A DNA stretch of 64,000 bases from Clostridium weizhouense. GTDB taxonomy: Bacteria > Bacillota > Clostridia > Clostridiales > Clostridiaceae. Location: contig NZ_JAHXPT010000011.1 in the NCBI RefSeq assembly GCF_019431045.1, positions 1-64,000 on the forward strand, given 5' to 3'. The position numbers and the translations under genes are program-made. This document shows positions 1 to 9,722 of the stretch, piece after piece. The first letter of the stretch is position 1, and every line of letters starts with the position of its first letter. Below the pieces are notes generated by a model, which was given only the letters and a program-made list of their open reading frames with translations, ran no database searches and was not told where the DNA came from.

Positions 1-77
1 CGAACAGGAAAGTTAAGATCTATAGCGCCGAAGGTACTGCATGGGAGACTGTGTGGGAGATTAGGACGTTGCCAGGT
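1..77 (+). rRNA. rrf: 5S ribosomal RNA, 3' portion
   Basis: The window opens inside a 5S rRNA gene. The run GTTAAG, the GCGCCGA region, the GGGAGACTGTGTGGGAGA hairpin and the terminal TAGGACGTTGCCAGG match the 3' two thirds of clostridial 5S rRNA. The 5' part lies outside the window. A few positions differ from what I remember as the usual consensus (AAAGTTAAG for GAAGTTAAG, AGATTAGG for AGAGTAGG). The gene is followed at once by two tRNAs, the normal 3' end of a clostridial rRNA operon. Confidence 0.88.
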
Positions 78-80
78 AAG

Positions 81-157
81 GGATCTTTAGCTCAGTTGGT
101 TAGAGCAACCGGCTCATAACCGGTAGGTCCGGGGTTCGAGTCCCTGAAGGTCCACCA
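81..157 (+). tRNA. tRNA with CAT anticodon (Met, or Ile2 if lysidine-modified)
   Basis: A 77-nt cloverleaf with encoded CCA end. The acceptor GGATCTT pairs with AAGGTCC, the D-stem GCTC and the T-arm GGTTCGAGTCC are intact, and anticodon CAT lies at 115-117. A CAT anticodon can belong to elongator Met or to Ile2 (AUA-reading after lysidine modification). The GGA.CTTTAGCTCAG start resembles Firmicute Ile2 as much as Met, so identity is left open. It lies 4 nt after the 5S gene and is probably co-transcribed with the rRNA operon. Confidence 0.93.
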
Positions 158-161
158 TTAT

Positions 162-237
162 GGGGGTATAGCTCAGTTGGGAGAGCACCTGCCTTGCACG
201 CAGGGGGTCAAGAGTTCGAATCTCTTTATCTCCACCA
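162..237 (+). tRNA. tRNA-Ala (TGC)
   Basis: A 76-nt cloverleaf with encoded CCA. The acceptor GGGGGTA pairs with TATCTCC, with two G-T pairs. Anticodon TGC is at 195-197 and the T-arm is GAGTTCGAATCTC. It is the last gene of the rRNA-tRNA operon and is followed directly by an intrinsic terminator. Confidence 0.95.
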
Positions 238-242
238 TTATT

Positions 243-273
243 AAAAGCTATGAATTAATTCATAGCTTTTTTT
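243..273 (+). terminator. Intrinsic terminator of the rRNA/tRNA operon
   Basis: A 12-bp inverted repeat (AAAAGCTATGAA / TTCATAGCTTTT) with a TTAA loop runs into a T tract. It starts 6 nt after the CCA of tRNA-Ala. Confidence 0.9.
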
Positions 274-326
274 GTTATAATTAAAAATATATATTAAACT
301 TATTATATATAGGAGAAAATAAGAAA

Positions 327-839
327 ATGATATATAGAATAAAGCAATTTTTTTTAGGGATAATATCTTTTTTTTACAAAGATGATGTTATTCTTTTAGA
401 TAAATATCTTACTAAATCAGAAAAGAAACTATTTATGCAAATGAGAAAATCTGATAGAGCCCATTCATTTAGAGTATGCAAAGAAGCTATAAAAAGTATA
501 AATAATTATAAAAATATAGAACTTATAGAAGAAAAAAAGATGGCTAAATGTGCATTATTACATGATATAGGAAAAGTAAAGTATTCACTCAATACTATAG
601 AAAAAGCTTTGGTAATTATTATAAATAAGCTTACTGTAGGGAGATTTCTAAAGTATAATAAATATAAGAGAATAAATAATTATTATAATCATCCTGTTTT
701 AGGAAAAGAAATGTTAGAGAAAATTGGAGTTTATGATAGTGATATTTTGTACTGTATAGAAAATCATCACAATGCAATTAATATAGAGGAAGACAACTTA
801 TACTTGAAATTATTAATAAGATGTGATGATCATAATTAA
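327..839 (+). CDS. HD (HDIG) domain phosphohydrolase-like protein
   Basis: 170 residues. A central HDIGK motif (about residues 79-83) preceded by a conserved His at the end of an upstream helix, and a later ENHHN, mark an HD-superfamily metal-dependent phosphohydrolase. The substrate cannot be read from the sequence; relatives act on nucleotides or cyclic dinucleotides. The N-terminal 25 residues are hydrophobic and aromatic (FFLGIISFFYKDDVILL) and may touch the membrane. An AGGAGA Shine-Dalgarno at 311-316 precedes the ATG. The gene runs in the same direction as the NiaR-like regulator 31 nt downstream, which may be co-transcribed. Confidence 0.8.
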   Translation: MIYRIKQFFLGIISFFYKDDVILLDKYLTKSEKKLFMQMRKSDRAHSFRVCKEAIKSINNYKNIELIEEKKMAKCALLHDIGKVKYSLNTIEKALVIIINKLTVGRFLKYNKYKRINNYYNHPVLGKEMLEKIGVYDSDILYCIENHHNAINIEEDNLYLKLLIRCDDHN

Positions 840-870
840 GTAAAATTTTTATATTAGGAGGTTTGAAGTT

Positions 871-1383
871 ATGAATTCTCTTGAAAGAAGAAAAGATATA
901 CTTAAGTCCTTAGTAGATAATAATACTCCATTAAAAGGAATTGAAATTGCTCAAAAATATGGAGTTACTAGACAAATAATAGTAAAGGATATAGCTATAC
1001 TTAGAGCTAATGGAAAAAACATAATAGCTACTCCAGATGGATATATAATTAATAGAGAAATAAATAAAATAAGAAAAATTATAGCTGTAAGTCATAATGA
1101 AGAAGAGTTAATACATGAGATGAGGATAGTAATAAAGTATGGTGGAATTATAGAAGATGTTATTATAGAGCATCCTTTATATGGCGAGATTAGAGCAATG
1201 TTAATGATTAAAAATTATAATGATTTAGAGAAATTTTCAAAAAAATATAAAAATCAGGAAGCAAGGCTATTATCAGTTTTAACCAATGGTGTTCATCTTC
1301 ATACTATATCAGCAGATAATGAGGAAAATATTAATTTAATTATAAATGAACTAAAAGATAATACATTTATAGTATCAGATTAG
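871..1383 (+). CDS. niaR: NiaR-type transcription repressor (HTH + 3H domain)
   Basis: 170 residues. Residues 1-60 form an HTH_11 winged helix with GIEIAQKYGVTRQIIVKDIA as the recognition unit. Residues 75-165 fit the 3H domain, named for conserved histidines that bind metal: H98-like 'EHPLYGEI' and 'GVHLHTI'. In Firmicutes this family (YrxA/NiaR) represses NAD synthesis and niacin uptake genes when niacin is bound. No nad or nia gene lies next to it here, so the targets would be elsewhere or are the downstream oxidoreductase. An AGGAGG site at 856-861 is well placed. Its TAG stop merges with the AGGAGG Shine-Dalgarno of the next gene, which suggests an operon. Confidence 0.82.
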   Translation: MNSLERRKDILKSLVDNNTPLKGIEIAQKYGVTRQIIVKDIAILRANGKNIIATPDGYIINREINKIRKIIAVSHNEEELIHEMRIVIKYGGIIEDVIIEHPLYGEIRAMLMIKNYNDLEKFSKKYKNQEARLLSVLTNGVHLHTISADNEENINLIINELKDNTFIVSD

Positions 1384-1399
1384 GAGGCAATGTATAGTT

Positions 1400-2785
1400 A
1401 TGGATTATGATATATTAATATTAGGTGGAGGTATAATAGGATGTGCTGTAGCCTATGAATTGTCAAAATATAACTTGAATATAGCATTAATAGAAAAAGA
1501 TTATGATGTAGCAGATGATATATCTTTTATAAATACAGCTGTTATATATGATGGTTCAGAAACTTCTGATGATTTTATGGCTAAATTGGAGAATACAGGG
1601 AGAAATCTAATAGAAAAGGCATGTAAAAAATTTAATGTACCATATAAAAAAACAGGGGCTTTAAGAATAGCATCAAAAAATAATCAAAAAAATAAATTAG
1701 ATATTATGTATAACATAGCCAAAAAACGTGGAATAGATGGAGTACACATAATAGAAAATGATGATGAAGCAATTCAAAAAATTGAACCTAATTTAAATAT
1801 AAAGATTGATAAGGCACTATATTCAGAAAATATTGCTGTAATTTCACCATATGATTTAGCAATATCTTATGCAGAAGTTGCTGCAGATAATGGTGTTAAT
1901 TTTAGGTTAGAGGAGCTAGTAATAGATATAAAAAACATTTCTAATGGATTTAAAGTAACTACAAATAAAAATAAATTTAGCTGTAAAGTGGTTATTAATA
2001 CAATAGATAATGAAATTGTAGAAGATAAATTAGAATGCAATTATAAAAATATGAATTACATACTTTTTGAAAATAAAATGGAGAATAAATTGAACACTAT
2101 ACTTATAGATGATATAGATGATTCAACATTTATAATAAATAATCCATTAATATCAGAAGGAAACTTAATAGGAATAAAAAGTGATCATATGCTTACATTA
2201 GAAGAGGGAATAGATATGGCAAAAAATATTTTTCCCCAGGCAAGAAAGGAATTTGTAAGTAATATATTTAATGAAGTATGTGATAAAGATATAATTGTAA
2301 TAGATGATAGTAATTTTGATAAAGGATATATAAAAGTTACAGGAAATCATTATGGAAAAATTACTATGGCACCTGCTATTGCTGTGATGATAAAAGATAA
2401 ATTAAAGCATAGTTTAAATGTAACTAGAAAAAAAGATTATATAGATAAAAGAAGAGATGTATATAGATTTAATGATATGTCAAATGAAGAAAGAAACGAA
2501 ATAATTTCTTTAGATAAAAGATATGGTAATATAGTTTGTTCTTGCAATAATGTATCAGAAGGTGAAATAGTTGATTGTATTAGAAGACCTTTAGGAGCAC
2601 GTACAGTAGAGGGTGTAAAAAGACGTACTGGTGTAGGTCTTGGAACTTGTAATGGGTCTTACTGTAATATTAAAATAATAAAAATATTAGCTAGAGAAAT
2701 GAATAAAAACATTCTAGATATAGTAGAAGATTCTAAAGATTCTAATATATTATCTAGCAGAATTAAGGAATTTAGAGAGATGTAA
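1400..2785 (+). CDS. FAD-dependent oxidoreductase with C-terminal BFD-like [2Fe-2S] domain (GlpA/LhgO-like), divergent
   Basis: 461 residues. An N-terminal dinucleotide fold has GGGIIG (residues 9-14) and an acidic strand end (EK). The C-terminal domain (about 375-445) is a BFD-like [2Fe-2S] domain with CSC and, later, CNGSYC, plus the conserved RRPLGARTVEGVKRRT stretch. The architecture matches the clostridial anaerobic glycerol-3-phosphate or 2-hydroxyacid oxidoreductase subunit. Odd points: the usual flavin-side motif (roughly GIVHAGYD) reads TAVIYDGSE, and the usual GxRA/GxRP segment before the last FAD-binding strand is missing. It may therefore have lost or changed activity. The partner flavoprotein usually encoded next is absent. 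The downstream gene is a shortened DUF1667 protein. Confidence 0.75.
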   Translation: MDYDILILGGGIIGCAVAYELSKYNLNIALIEKDYDVADDISFINTAVIYDGSETSDDFMAKLENTGRNLIEKACKKFNVPYKKTGALRIASKNNQKNKLDIMYNIAKKRGIDGVHIIENDDEAIQKIEPNLNIKIDKALYSENIAVISPYDLAISYAEVAADNGVNFRLEELVIDIKNISNGFKVTTNKNKFSCKVVINTIDNEIVEDKLECNYKNMNYILFENKMENKLNTILIDDIDDSTFIINNPLISEGNLIGIKSDHMLTLEEGIDMAKNIFPQARKEFVSNIFNEVCDKDIIVIDDSNFDKGYIKVTGNHYGKITMAPAIAVMIKDKLKHSLNVTRKKDYIDKRRDVYRFNDMSNEERNEIISLDKRYGNIVCSCNNVSEGEIVDCIRRPLGARTVEGVKRRTGVGLGTCNGSYCNIKIIKILAREMNKNILDIVEDSKDSNILSSRIKEFREM

Positions 2786-2807
2786 TATGTTTAAGGAGAA
2801 TTAATTT

Positions 2808-3044
2808 ATGAGCAGTAAAGATATCTTTACAAGTTTAGTTAGAATAAAAGGTGATGAACGTAATAAAGTAGTCTCTGTAAGAAGTAATCAGCCAATAGAA
2901 AAAGAATTATGGAGAGAATTTTCTAAGGTGCTTAGTAGAATATATATTAGTACTCCTGTTAATATAGGTGATACTATATGTAAAAATATAATGAATACAG
3001 GTATAGATATTATAAGTACTAAAAAAATTAGCGACAATGATTAA
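2808..3044 (+). CDS. DUF1667 family protein, short form lacking the N-terminal cysteine region
   Basis: 78 residues. The stretch from SLVRIKGDE through PVNIGDTICKNIMNTGIDII matches the C-terminal half of DUF1667, a small protein encoded with GlpA/LhgO-like flavoproteins in clostridia and Thermotogales. The family's N-terminal CxxC-type metal site is not present, and only one Cys remains. It starts 22 nt after the oxidoreductase with AAGGAG ahead of the ATG, so it is probably in the same operon. The reduction fits the divergence of the upstream enzyme. It could alternatively be a genuine short subfamily. Confidence 0.62.
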   Translation: MSSKDIFTSLVRIKGDERNKVVSVRSNQPIEKELWREFSKVLSRIYISTPVNIGDTICKNIMNTGIDIISTKKISDND

Positions 3045-3061
3045 AAGAATTATTTAATATG

Positions 3062-3090
3062 TTGACAAATCTAAGTATTTTGTAATATAT
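3062..3090 (+). promoter_or_regulatory. Sigma-A-type promoter of serS
   Basis: TTGACA at 3062-3067 and ATATAT at 3085-3090, 17 nt apart, just upstream of the T-box leader. Confidence 0.6.
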
Positions 3091-3096
3091 TTAATA

Positions 3097-3337
3097 CAAG
3101 TTAATATTAAAACCTTAGATAAGGCTAGTAATAATATTATGATTTTTAGAGAGTCAGTGGTTGGTGTAAACTGATATTCAGATATGATGAATCCACCTTT
3201 GAGGGACTGTGAATTAAGCAGTACGGTAATAATATCGTTAAATTTTTAGAGTGAATAACATTTATGTTATTAATTAGGGTGGCAACGCGGAATCTTTCGT
3301 CCCTTTTATTGGGGGGAGAAGGATTCTTTTTTTATAT
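3097..3337 (+). promoter_or_regulatory. T-box leader (serine-specific) with terminator, upstream of serS
   Basis: A roughly 240-nt leader ends with the T-box core AGGGTGGCAACGCGG (3276-3290). Its TGGC tetrad is complementary to the GCCA 3' end of the serine tRNAs in this window. The stem I segment carries GAA-TCC-A at 3189-3195, which fits a specifier loop with TCC (Ser) at 3192-3194. A GC-containing hairpin at 3290-3327 (GAATC...GATTC around GTCCC/GGGGG) followed by seven Ts is the intrinsic terminator. Uncharged tRNA-Ser should stabilise the antiterminator and switch on serS. The specifier assignment is inferred from the motif. Confidence 0.9.
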
Positions 3338-3351
3338 AAAAAATTTTTTAG

Positions 3352-4641
<1,290 letters not shown>

Positions 4642-4649
4642 TATATTAA

Positions 4650-4696
4650 AGATGTATTAGACTATAATAAGAATTATAGTTTAATACATCTATTTT
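4650..4696 (+). terminator. Intrinsic terminator after serS
   Basis: An 18-bp inverted repeat (AGATGTATTA..CTATAA / TTATAG..TAATACATCT) closes on a short loop and is followed by ATTTTAATTT. It lies 9 nt after the serS stop. Confidence 0.75.
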
Positions 4697-4761
4697 AATT
4701 TACATAATATATTTTAGTTTATATAATATTTATAAAAAATTAAAAAAAATTTAAAATATAG

Positions 4762-4790
4762 TTGACAATATAAAATTAAGTTGATATAAT
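4762..4790 (+). promoter_or_regulatory. Strong promoter of tRNA-Ser pair, copy 1
   Basis: A perfect TTGACA (4762-4767), a 17-nt spacer, and a perfect TATAAT (4785-4790) preceded by TGA (extended -10). The tRNA begins 16 nt downstream. Confidence 0.88.
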
Positions 4791-4805
4791 AACTCATGTA
4801 GTCAC

Positions 4806-4896
4806 GGAGAGATGGTCGAGTTGGTTTAAGGCACCGGTCTTGAAAACCGGCGTGCGTGTGAGCGTACCTAGGGTTCGAATCCCTATCTCTCCGCCA
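4806..4896 (+). tRNA. tRNA-Ser (TGA), copy 1
   Basis: A 91-nt class II tRNA with encoded CCA. The acceptor GGAGAGA pairs with TCTCTCC, anticodon TGA is at 4841-4843, and it has the long variable arm typical of serine tRNAs. The 3' tetranucleotide GCCA matches the T-box TGGC of serS. Confidence 0.97.
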
Positions 4897-4921
4897 TTTT
4901 AAATTTATATGTAAGGCACAT

Positions 4922-5012
4922 GGAGAATTACTCAAGTGGCTGAAGAGGCGCCCCTGCTAAGGGCGTAGGTCGGGCAACTGGCGCCCGGGTTCAAATCCCG
5001 GATTCTCCGCCA
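4922..5012 (+). tRNA. tRNA-Ser (GCT), copy 1
   Basis: A 91-nt class II tRNA with encoded CCA. The acceptor GGAGAAT pairs with ATTCTCC, anticodon GCT is at 4956-4958, and there is a long variable arm. It lies 25 nt after tRNA-Ser(TGA), in the same transcript. Confidence 0.97.
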
Positions 5013-5013
5013 A

Positions 5014-5043
5014 AGCATCTAACAGTATGTTAGATGCTTTTTA
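5014..5043 (+). terminator. Terminator of tRNA-Ser pair, copy 1
   Basis: AAGCATCTAAC / GTTAGATGCTT hairpin with an AGTAT loop and a T tract. Confidence 0.85.
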
Positions 5044-5321
5044 CTTTATGTTTTAGAATTTAATAAAAAGTTTACTAATTGATCTATAAATTTTTTAGAA
5101 ATTTATACTGTATATTGTAATTTATGATCTAGTTGCAATTTAAAAATATAATTTTAAAATTATAACTAAATATATTTAAATTTTAAACTATATTTTAGGT
5201 AGTTTAAAACAATTAATGAATTTAAAACTTAAATAAAATATTCTTTATAAAAATATTTTATTGATTGTGACTCTATAGTTATGAAAAATTAAAATATAGA
5301 TTAATTAATTATAAAATTATG
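5044..5321. other. AT-rich spacer between the two tRNA-Ser units
   Basis: About 280 bp of extremely AT-rich sequence between the first tRNA terminator and the second promoter. I see no ORF with a Shine-Dalgarno site, no tRNA and no riboswitch in it. Confidence 0.6.
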
Positions 5322-5350
5322 TTGACACTTTTTGATTTGACTGATATAAT
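5322..5350 (+). promoter_or_regulatory. Strong promoter of tRNA-Ser pair, copy 2
   Basis: TTGACA (5322-5327), a 17-nt spacer, and TATAAT (5345-5350) with TGA before it. The same architecture and spacing as copy 1, but with a diverged spacer sequence. Confidence 0.88.
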
Positions 5351-5366
5351 AATTTCTGTAAGTTAT

Positions 5367-5457
5367 GGAGAGATGGTCGAGTTGGTTTAAGGCACCGGTC
5401 TTGAAAACCGGCGTGCGTGTGAGCGTACCTAGGGTTCGAATCCCTATCTCTCCGCCA
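5367..5457 (+). tRNA. tRNA-Ser (TGA), copy 2
   Basis: Identical over its 91 nt to the gene 561 bp upstream. Anticodon TGA is at 5402-5404. Confidence 0.97.
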
Positions 5458-5482
5458 TTTTAAATTTATATGTAAGGCACAT

Positions 5483-5573
5483 GGAGAATTACTCAAGTGG
5501 CTGAAGAGGCGCCCCTGCTAAGGGCGTAGGTCGGGCAACTGGCGCCCGGGTTCAAATCCCGGATTCTCCGCCA
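5483..5573 (+). tRNA. tRNA-Ser (GCT), copy 2
   Basis: Identical to the gene 561 bp upstream. Anticodon GCT is at 5517-5519. The 25-nt spacer to tRNA-Ser(TGA) is also identical. Confidence 0.97.
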
Positions 5574-5606
5574 AAACATCTAACATTATGTTAGATGTTT
5601 TTTTTT
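5574..5606 (+). terminator. Terminator of tRNA-Ser pair, copy 2
   Basis: AACATCTAAC / GTTAGATGTT hairpin and a long T tract. Relative to copy 1 the closing G-C pair has become A-T on both arms, so the stem is kept by a compensating change. Confidence 0.86.
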
Positions 5607-5684
5607 ATAAAAATTTATTTAAAATATTACAGTAAATTGATAAATAGTATAATAGTATAAAGATTAATTTTTATAGGTGGTATT

Positions 5685-6203
5685 GTGCTAAAAGGAAGTA
5701 AGATATACTTAAGGTTAATAGAAATTAGAGATTTAAGACAGTTGTATAATCTATGTAATGATAAAGAAGTAAAAAAATACAATAGTGAATCAATTGAATT
5801 AGGAGAAAATAAAAATCTAATAAAAGATATAAGTGATAGAGTACTTCATGGAAAGAAAGTATTAAGTATAATTAATGAAAAAAAAGTTTTAGTTGGATTT
5901 ATGACTTATAGCGAGAGTATTATTTCTAAAGGTACATATTTAATAGGAGCTACTATTGGGCAGAAGTTTTGGAATAGAGGATACGGAAAAGACTCTGTAA
6001 ATACATTGATAAACTATTTATTTAATGATTTAAAAGCTGAACGAATAAAATTAAAAGTTGTATCTGAGAATTTAAGAGCAATTAACTGTTATAAAAGATG
6101 CGGTTTTATAGAGAAGGATAGAAAACAAAATAAATACTATATAGATGGTAAATATATGGATATAATAATAATGGAAATTACCCCAAAAGATATAGTTATA
6201 TAA
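5685..6203 (+). CDS. GNAT family N-acetyltransferase (RimJ/RimL-like)
   Basis: 172 residues. The fold runs from KIYLRLIEIRDL at the start to the acetyl-CoA loop region GATIGQKFWNRGYGKDSVNTL (about 87-107) and NLRAINCYKRCGFIEKDRK near the C terminus. This is the classic RimJ/RimL-like GNAT pattern for transfer of an acetyl group to an amine. The substrate is unknown. It starts with GTG at 5685; AGGTGG at 5675-5680 is the Shine-Dalgarno, and a TATAAT at 5648-5653 is a plausible -10. It lies 33 nt before addB in the same direction and may be co-transcribed, but no functional link is evident. Confidence 0.85.
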   Translation: MLKGSKIYLRLIEIRDLRQLYNLCNDKEVKKYNSESIELGENKNLIKDISDRVLHGKKVLSIINEKKVLVGFMTYSESIISKGTYLIGATIGQKFWNRGYGKDSVNTLINYLFNDLKAERIKLKVVSENLRAINCYKRCGFIEKDRKQNKYYIDGKYMDIIIMEITPKDIVI

Positions 6204-6236
6204 TATTATTAAAATATAAGGTTAATAGGAGTCATT

Positions 6237-9200
6237 ATGGGAATAAGATTTATTTATGGAAGATCTGGAAGTGGAAAAAGTCAATTTTGCATATATTCAA
6301 TAAAAAGTTTAATAGAGAGTGGAAAATCAAATAATGCTTTATTAATAGTACCAGAACAATATACGTTTACTACAGAAAATAAAATATTGAAGCAAATAGG
6401 AGAAAAGGCACTTTTAACAACACAAGTTTTAAGTTTTAAAACTATGTGCCAGAAAGTATTTGAGGAATGTGGAGGTAGAGTTAAACAAATAATTAAAGAT
6501 ACTGGTAAACATATGCTAATTGATAAAGTTTTAAATGATAAGATTAATGAGTTAAACTACTTTAAAAAGATGTCTAAAGAACAGGGATTTAATAGTATAA
6601 TTTCTAAAGTAATTACTGAATTTAAAAAATATAATGTAGATATTGATAGCTTAACAGGTTTAGAAAATAAAATAGATGATAGTGAATTAATTGAAAAATT
6701 AAAAGAACTAGCATTAATATATGAGGAATTTAATTTTAAAATGCATAAATCATATATAGATACAGATGATGAGTTATCTTTTTTAAGCAACAAATTATTA
6801 AAAAATAATATATTCTCAGAAAGTGAAATTTGGATAGATGAATTTACAACTTTTACACCTCAACAATTAGAAATAATAAGAATATTATCTAAAACTTCAA
6901 AAGTAAATATAACACTTTGTATGGATAAAATAGAATGTACTATTAATGATGATATCACTAACGTATTTAATTGCATAGAAAGCACAGAAAATAAAATTTT
7001 AATGTTAATGGAAGAAAATAATATTCAGTATTTATCACCAATTAATTTAAATGATAGAGTACCGTATAGATTTATAAATAGTAATGAATTAAGACATATA
7101 GAAAAATATTATATTGCTTATCCTTTTAAACCTTACAAAGGGAAAAATAAAGATGTAAAACTTTATAAAGCTAATAATATTTATGATGAAGTTGAGAAAA
7201 TAGCCCAAGATATAACAAGGCTAGTAAGAGATAAGAATTATAGATTTAAGGATATATCTGTCGTTTGTAGAAATATTGATGATTACAATAAAATAATATC
7301 CGTTATTTTTAATAATTATAATATACCAGTTTTTATGGATAAAAAAATCAAATTATTAAATAATCCATTAATAATTTTGATAAGCTCTGCTTTTGAAGTA
7401 TTATTAAAGAATTGGTCATATGAAAGTGTATTTAAGTATTTAAAGAGTGGATTAACAGGAATTAATAATTATGATATTGATAGATTAGAAAATTTTGTTT
7501 TAGAACATGGAATAAAAGGTTATAAATGGACTATAGAAGAAATAAATAAGTTTAGAGAATCAAGTAAGAAAAATGATATGTTAGAAGAGGATTTATCTAT
7601 TTTTGATGTAATGGAAAGAGTTAAAAATTCTCTTACATTATTTCATAAAAGCATATCTGGTAAAAGCAGAGTAATAGATATATGCAAGGCTTTATATGAA
7701 TTTTTAGTCAATATAAAAGCTTTTGAAAAAATTAATATTTTAATAAAAGAATTTGAAGAATTAGGATTAGAGGACAAAGTTAAGGAATATAGTCAAGTAC
7801 AGTCTATAGTTATTGATATATTAGATCAAGCAGTAGATGTTATAGGTTTTGAAGAAATGGAATCTTTTGAATTCTTTAAGATATTAAATTCAGGTTTTGA
7901 AAATGAAGAAATAGGTGTTATACCAGTTGCTTTAGATCAAGTTAATGTTGGAGATATTGCTAGAATAAAGGGCAGAGATGTAAAAGCATTATATATTGTT
8001 GGTATTAATGATGGAATTTTACCAAGTGCTCATAAAGAAGAAGGAATATTATCAGATAATGATAGATTAAAATTAAAAGAACTTGGAATTGCTTTAGCAT
8101 CAGATACTAGAACTAAAGCATTTGAAGAACAGTTTTTAGTATATACTGCATTAACAATAGCTAGTGATTATTTAATGTTATCTTATCCAATGGCTGATTT
8201 TGAAGGAAAGTCTTTAAGACCATCAACTGTAATATCAAGGATTAAAAAAATATTACCAAATTTAATTGAAGAAAGTGATTTGTATGATTTAAATAAAAAT
8301 TATGATCATTTAAATAAAGTTGTTTCTCCAATCCCAACATTTAATGAATTAATACTTGCTTTAAGAAGAGAATTTGAAAATGAAGAAGTGGATGAAGAAT
8401 ATTGGGCGGAGGTATATGAATGGTTTAAGAATAATCCTCAGTTTAAAAGAAAGCTGGAAAATACATTTAAAGGATTTGATTATACTAATGTAGGCGAAAA
8501 AGTACATAGAGATAAATTAAAATTATTATATGAAAACAATGCAGGAAAGTTAGCATTTAGTGTTTCAAGATTGGAAAAATATGCTCAGTGTCCATTTTCA
8601 TATTTTATTCAATATGGTCTTAAGGCTAAAAATCGTAAGATCTATGAGTTTGCCCCACCAGATTTAGGTTCATTTGTACATGATATTTTAGATTTGTTTA
8701 CAGATAAAGTTAAGAATGAAAAAATATCTTGGGCGGAATTAGATAATCAAAAATGTAAAAATATTATATCACAATTAATTGATAATAAATTAAAAGAAGA
8801 AACTGGGTCTATATTAAATAGTAGTAACAAATATAAATATTTTTCTAACAGATTTAAAAGAGTTATATCTAAATCGGTATCTGTTATATCAGAACAAATG
8901 AGAAGAGGGAAATTTGAGATATTTAATAATGAGTTCTCTTTTGGTAATTATAATGATGGGGAGGCTATAGTATTAAATCTACCATCAAATGAAAAAGTAT
9001 ATCTCAATGGAAGAATAGATAGGATAGATACTTTAGATTTAGAAGGTAAGACATATTTAAGAATTGTAGATTATAAAACAGGTAATAAACAATTTGATTT
9101 AGTTGAACTTTATTATGGCCTTCAAATGCAATTACTAGTTTATTTAGATGCATTAATTAGAAATTCACAATATATATTGCATAAGCAGGCTTTACCAGGT

Positions 9201-9698
9201 GCTATATTGTATTTTAAAGTAGATGATCCAATAATTAAGAGTAGTAAAGAAATGAATGAAGAAGAGATAGAAAAAGAGGTATTAAACAATTTAAAAATGA
9301 ATGGATTGATTTTAAAAGATGCCAGAGTTGTTAAGGCTATGGATAATAAAATTGAATCAGAAGGTTACTCTTTAATTATTCCAGCAGCTTTAAAGAAGGA
9401 TGGAGATTTTAAAGCTAATAGTGATGTTGTTACTGAAGAACAATTTAATATGCTTAGAGAATATGTAAATAAGAAAATGGTTGACTTATGTGAAGATATG
9501 TTATGTGGTGATATAAAAATTGAACCAACTAAAAATTCTGATAAAACTCATTGTGATTTTTGTGATTTTTCTTCTATATGTCAATTTGATAGTAGTATAA
9601 AAGATAACAAATATAAAATTATAATGAAAAAATCTAAGGATGAGATTTGGAATAATATAAAATCTGATTTAGATATAAGAGAGAATAAAGGAAATTAG
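6237..9698 (+). CDS. addB: ATP-dependent helicase/nuclease subunit B (AddB)
   Basis: 1153 residues, the usual length. Walker A GRSGSGKS at residues 8-15 starts an inactive-helicase-like fold. The C-terminal RecB-type nuclease carries GRIDRIDT and IVDYKTG (about residues 925-950). An iron-sulphur staple is formed by Cys785 (QCPFSYF) and the [10 protein letters not shown] group near 1106-1115. AddB with AddA makes the Firmicute counterpart of RecBCD: it resects double-strand ends, recognises Chi and loads RecA. It is 24 nt upstream of addA, with its own AGGAG-type site, and clearly in one operon with it. Confidence 0.97.
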   Translation: MGIRFIYGRSGSGKSQFCIYSIKSLIESGKSNNALLIVPEQYTFTTENKILKQIGEKALLTTQVLSFKTMCQKVFEECGGRVKQIIKDTGKHMLIDKVLNDKINELNYFKKMSKEQGFNSIISKVITEFKKYNVDIDSLTGLENKIDDSELIEKLKELALIYEEFNFKMHKSYIDTDDELSFLSNKLLKNNIFSESEIWIDEFTTFTPQQLEIIRILSKTSKVNITLCMDKIECTINDDITNVFNCIESTENKILMLMEENNIQYLSPINLNDRVPYRFINSNELRHIEKYYIAYPFKPYKGKNKDVKLYKANNIYDEVEKIAQDITRLVRDKNYRFKDISVVCRNIDDYNKIISVIFNNYNIPVFMDKKIKLLNNPLIILISSAFEVLLKNWSYESVFKYLKSGLTGINNYDIDRLENFVLEHGIKGYKWTIEEINKFRESSKKNDMLEEDLSIFDVMERVKNSLTLFHKSISGKSRVIDICKALYEFLVNIKAFEKINILIKEFEELGLEDKVKEYSQVQSIVIDILDQAVDVIGFEEMESFEFFKILNSGFENEEIGVIPVALDQVNVGDIARIKGRDVKALYIVGINDGILPSAHKEEGILSDNDRLKLKELGIALASDTRTKAFEEQFLVYTALTIASDYLMLSYPMADFEGKSLRPSTVISRIKKILPNLIEESDLYDLNKNYDHLNKVVSPIPTFNELILALRREFENEEVDEEYWAEVYEWFKNNPQFKRKLENTFKGFDYTNVGEKVHRDKLKLLYENNAGKLAFSVSRLEKYAQCPFSYFIQYGLKAKNRKIYEFAPPDLGSFVHDILDLFTDKVKNEKISWAELDNQKCKNIISQLIDNKLKEETGSILNSSNKYKYFSNRFKRVISKSVSVISEQMRRGKFEIFNNEFSFGNYNDGEAIVLNLPSNEKVYLNGRIDRIDTLDLEGKTYLRIVDYKTGNKQFDLVELYYGLQMQLLVYLDALIRNSQYILHKQALPGAILYFKVDDPIIKSSKEMNEEEIEKEVLNNLKMNGLILKDARVVKAMDNKIESEGYSLIIPAALKKDGDFKANSDVVTEEQFNMLREYVNKKMVDLCEDMLCGDIKIEPTKNSDKTHCDFCDFSSICQFDSSIKDNKYKIIMKKSKDEIWNNIKSDLDIRENKGN

Positions 9699-9722
9699 CT
9701 ATTTGAATAGGAGTAGAACATT

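Noticed and set aside
1-77. 5S fragment as a pseudogene because of several differences from consensus
   Set aside because: The helices still form and the gene is followed by tRNAs as usual; the differences may be natural or due to position at a sequence edge.
4714-4935. Minus-strand ORF of 73 residues with RRDRDSNPRYAHTHAGFQ
   Set aside because: It is the antisense reading of tRNA-Ser(TGA), a well-known spurious protein; the tRNA is certain.
6557-6793. Minus-strand ORF within addB
   Set aside because: Shadow of the conserved addB frame; no own Shine-Dalgarno or family match.
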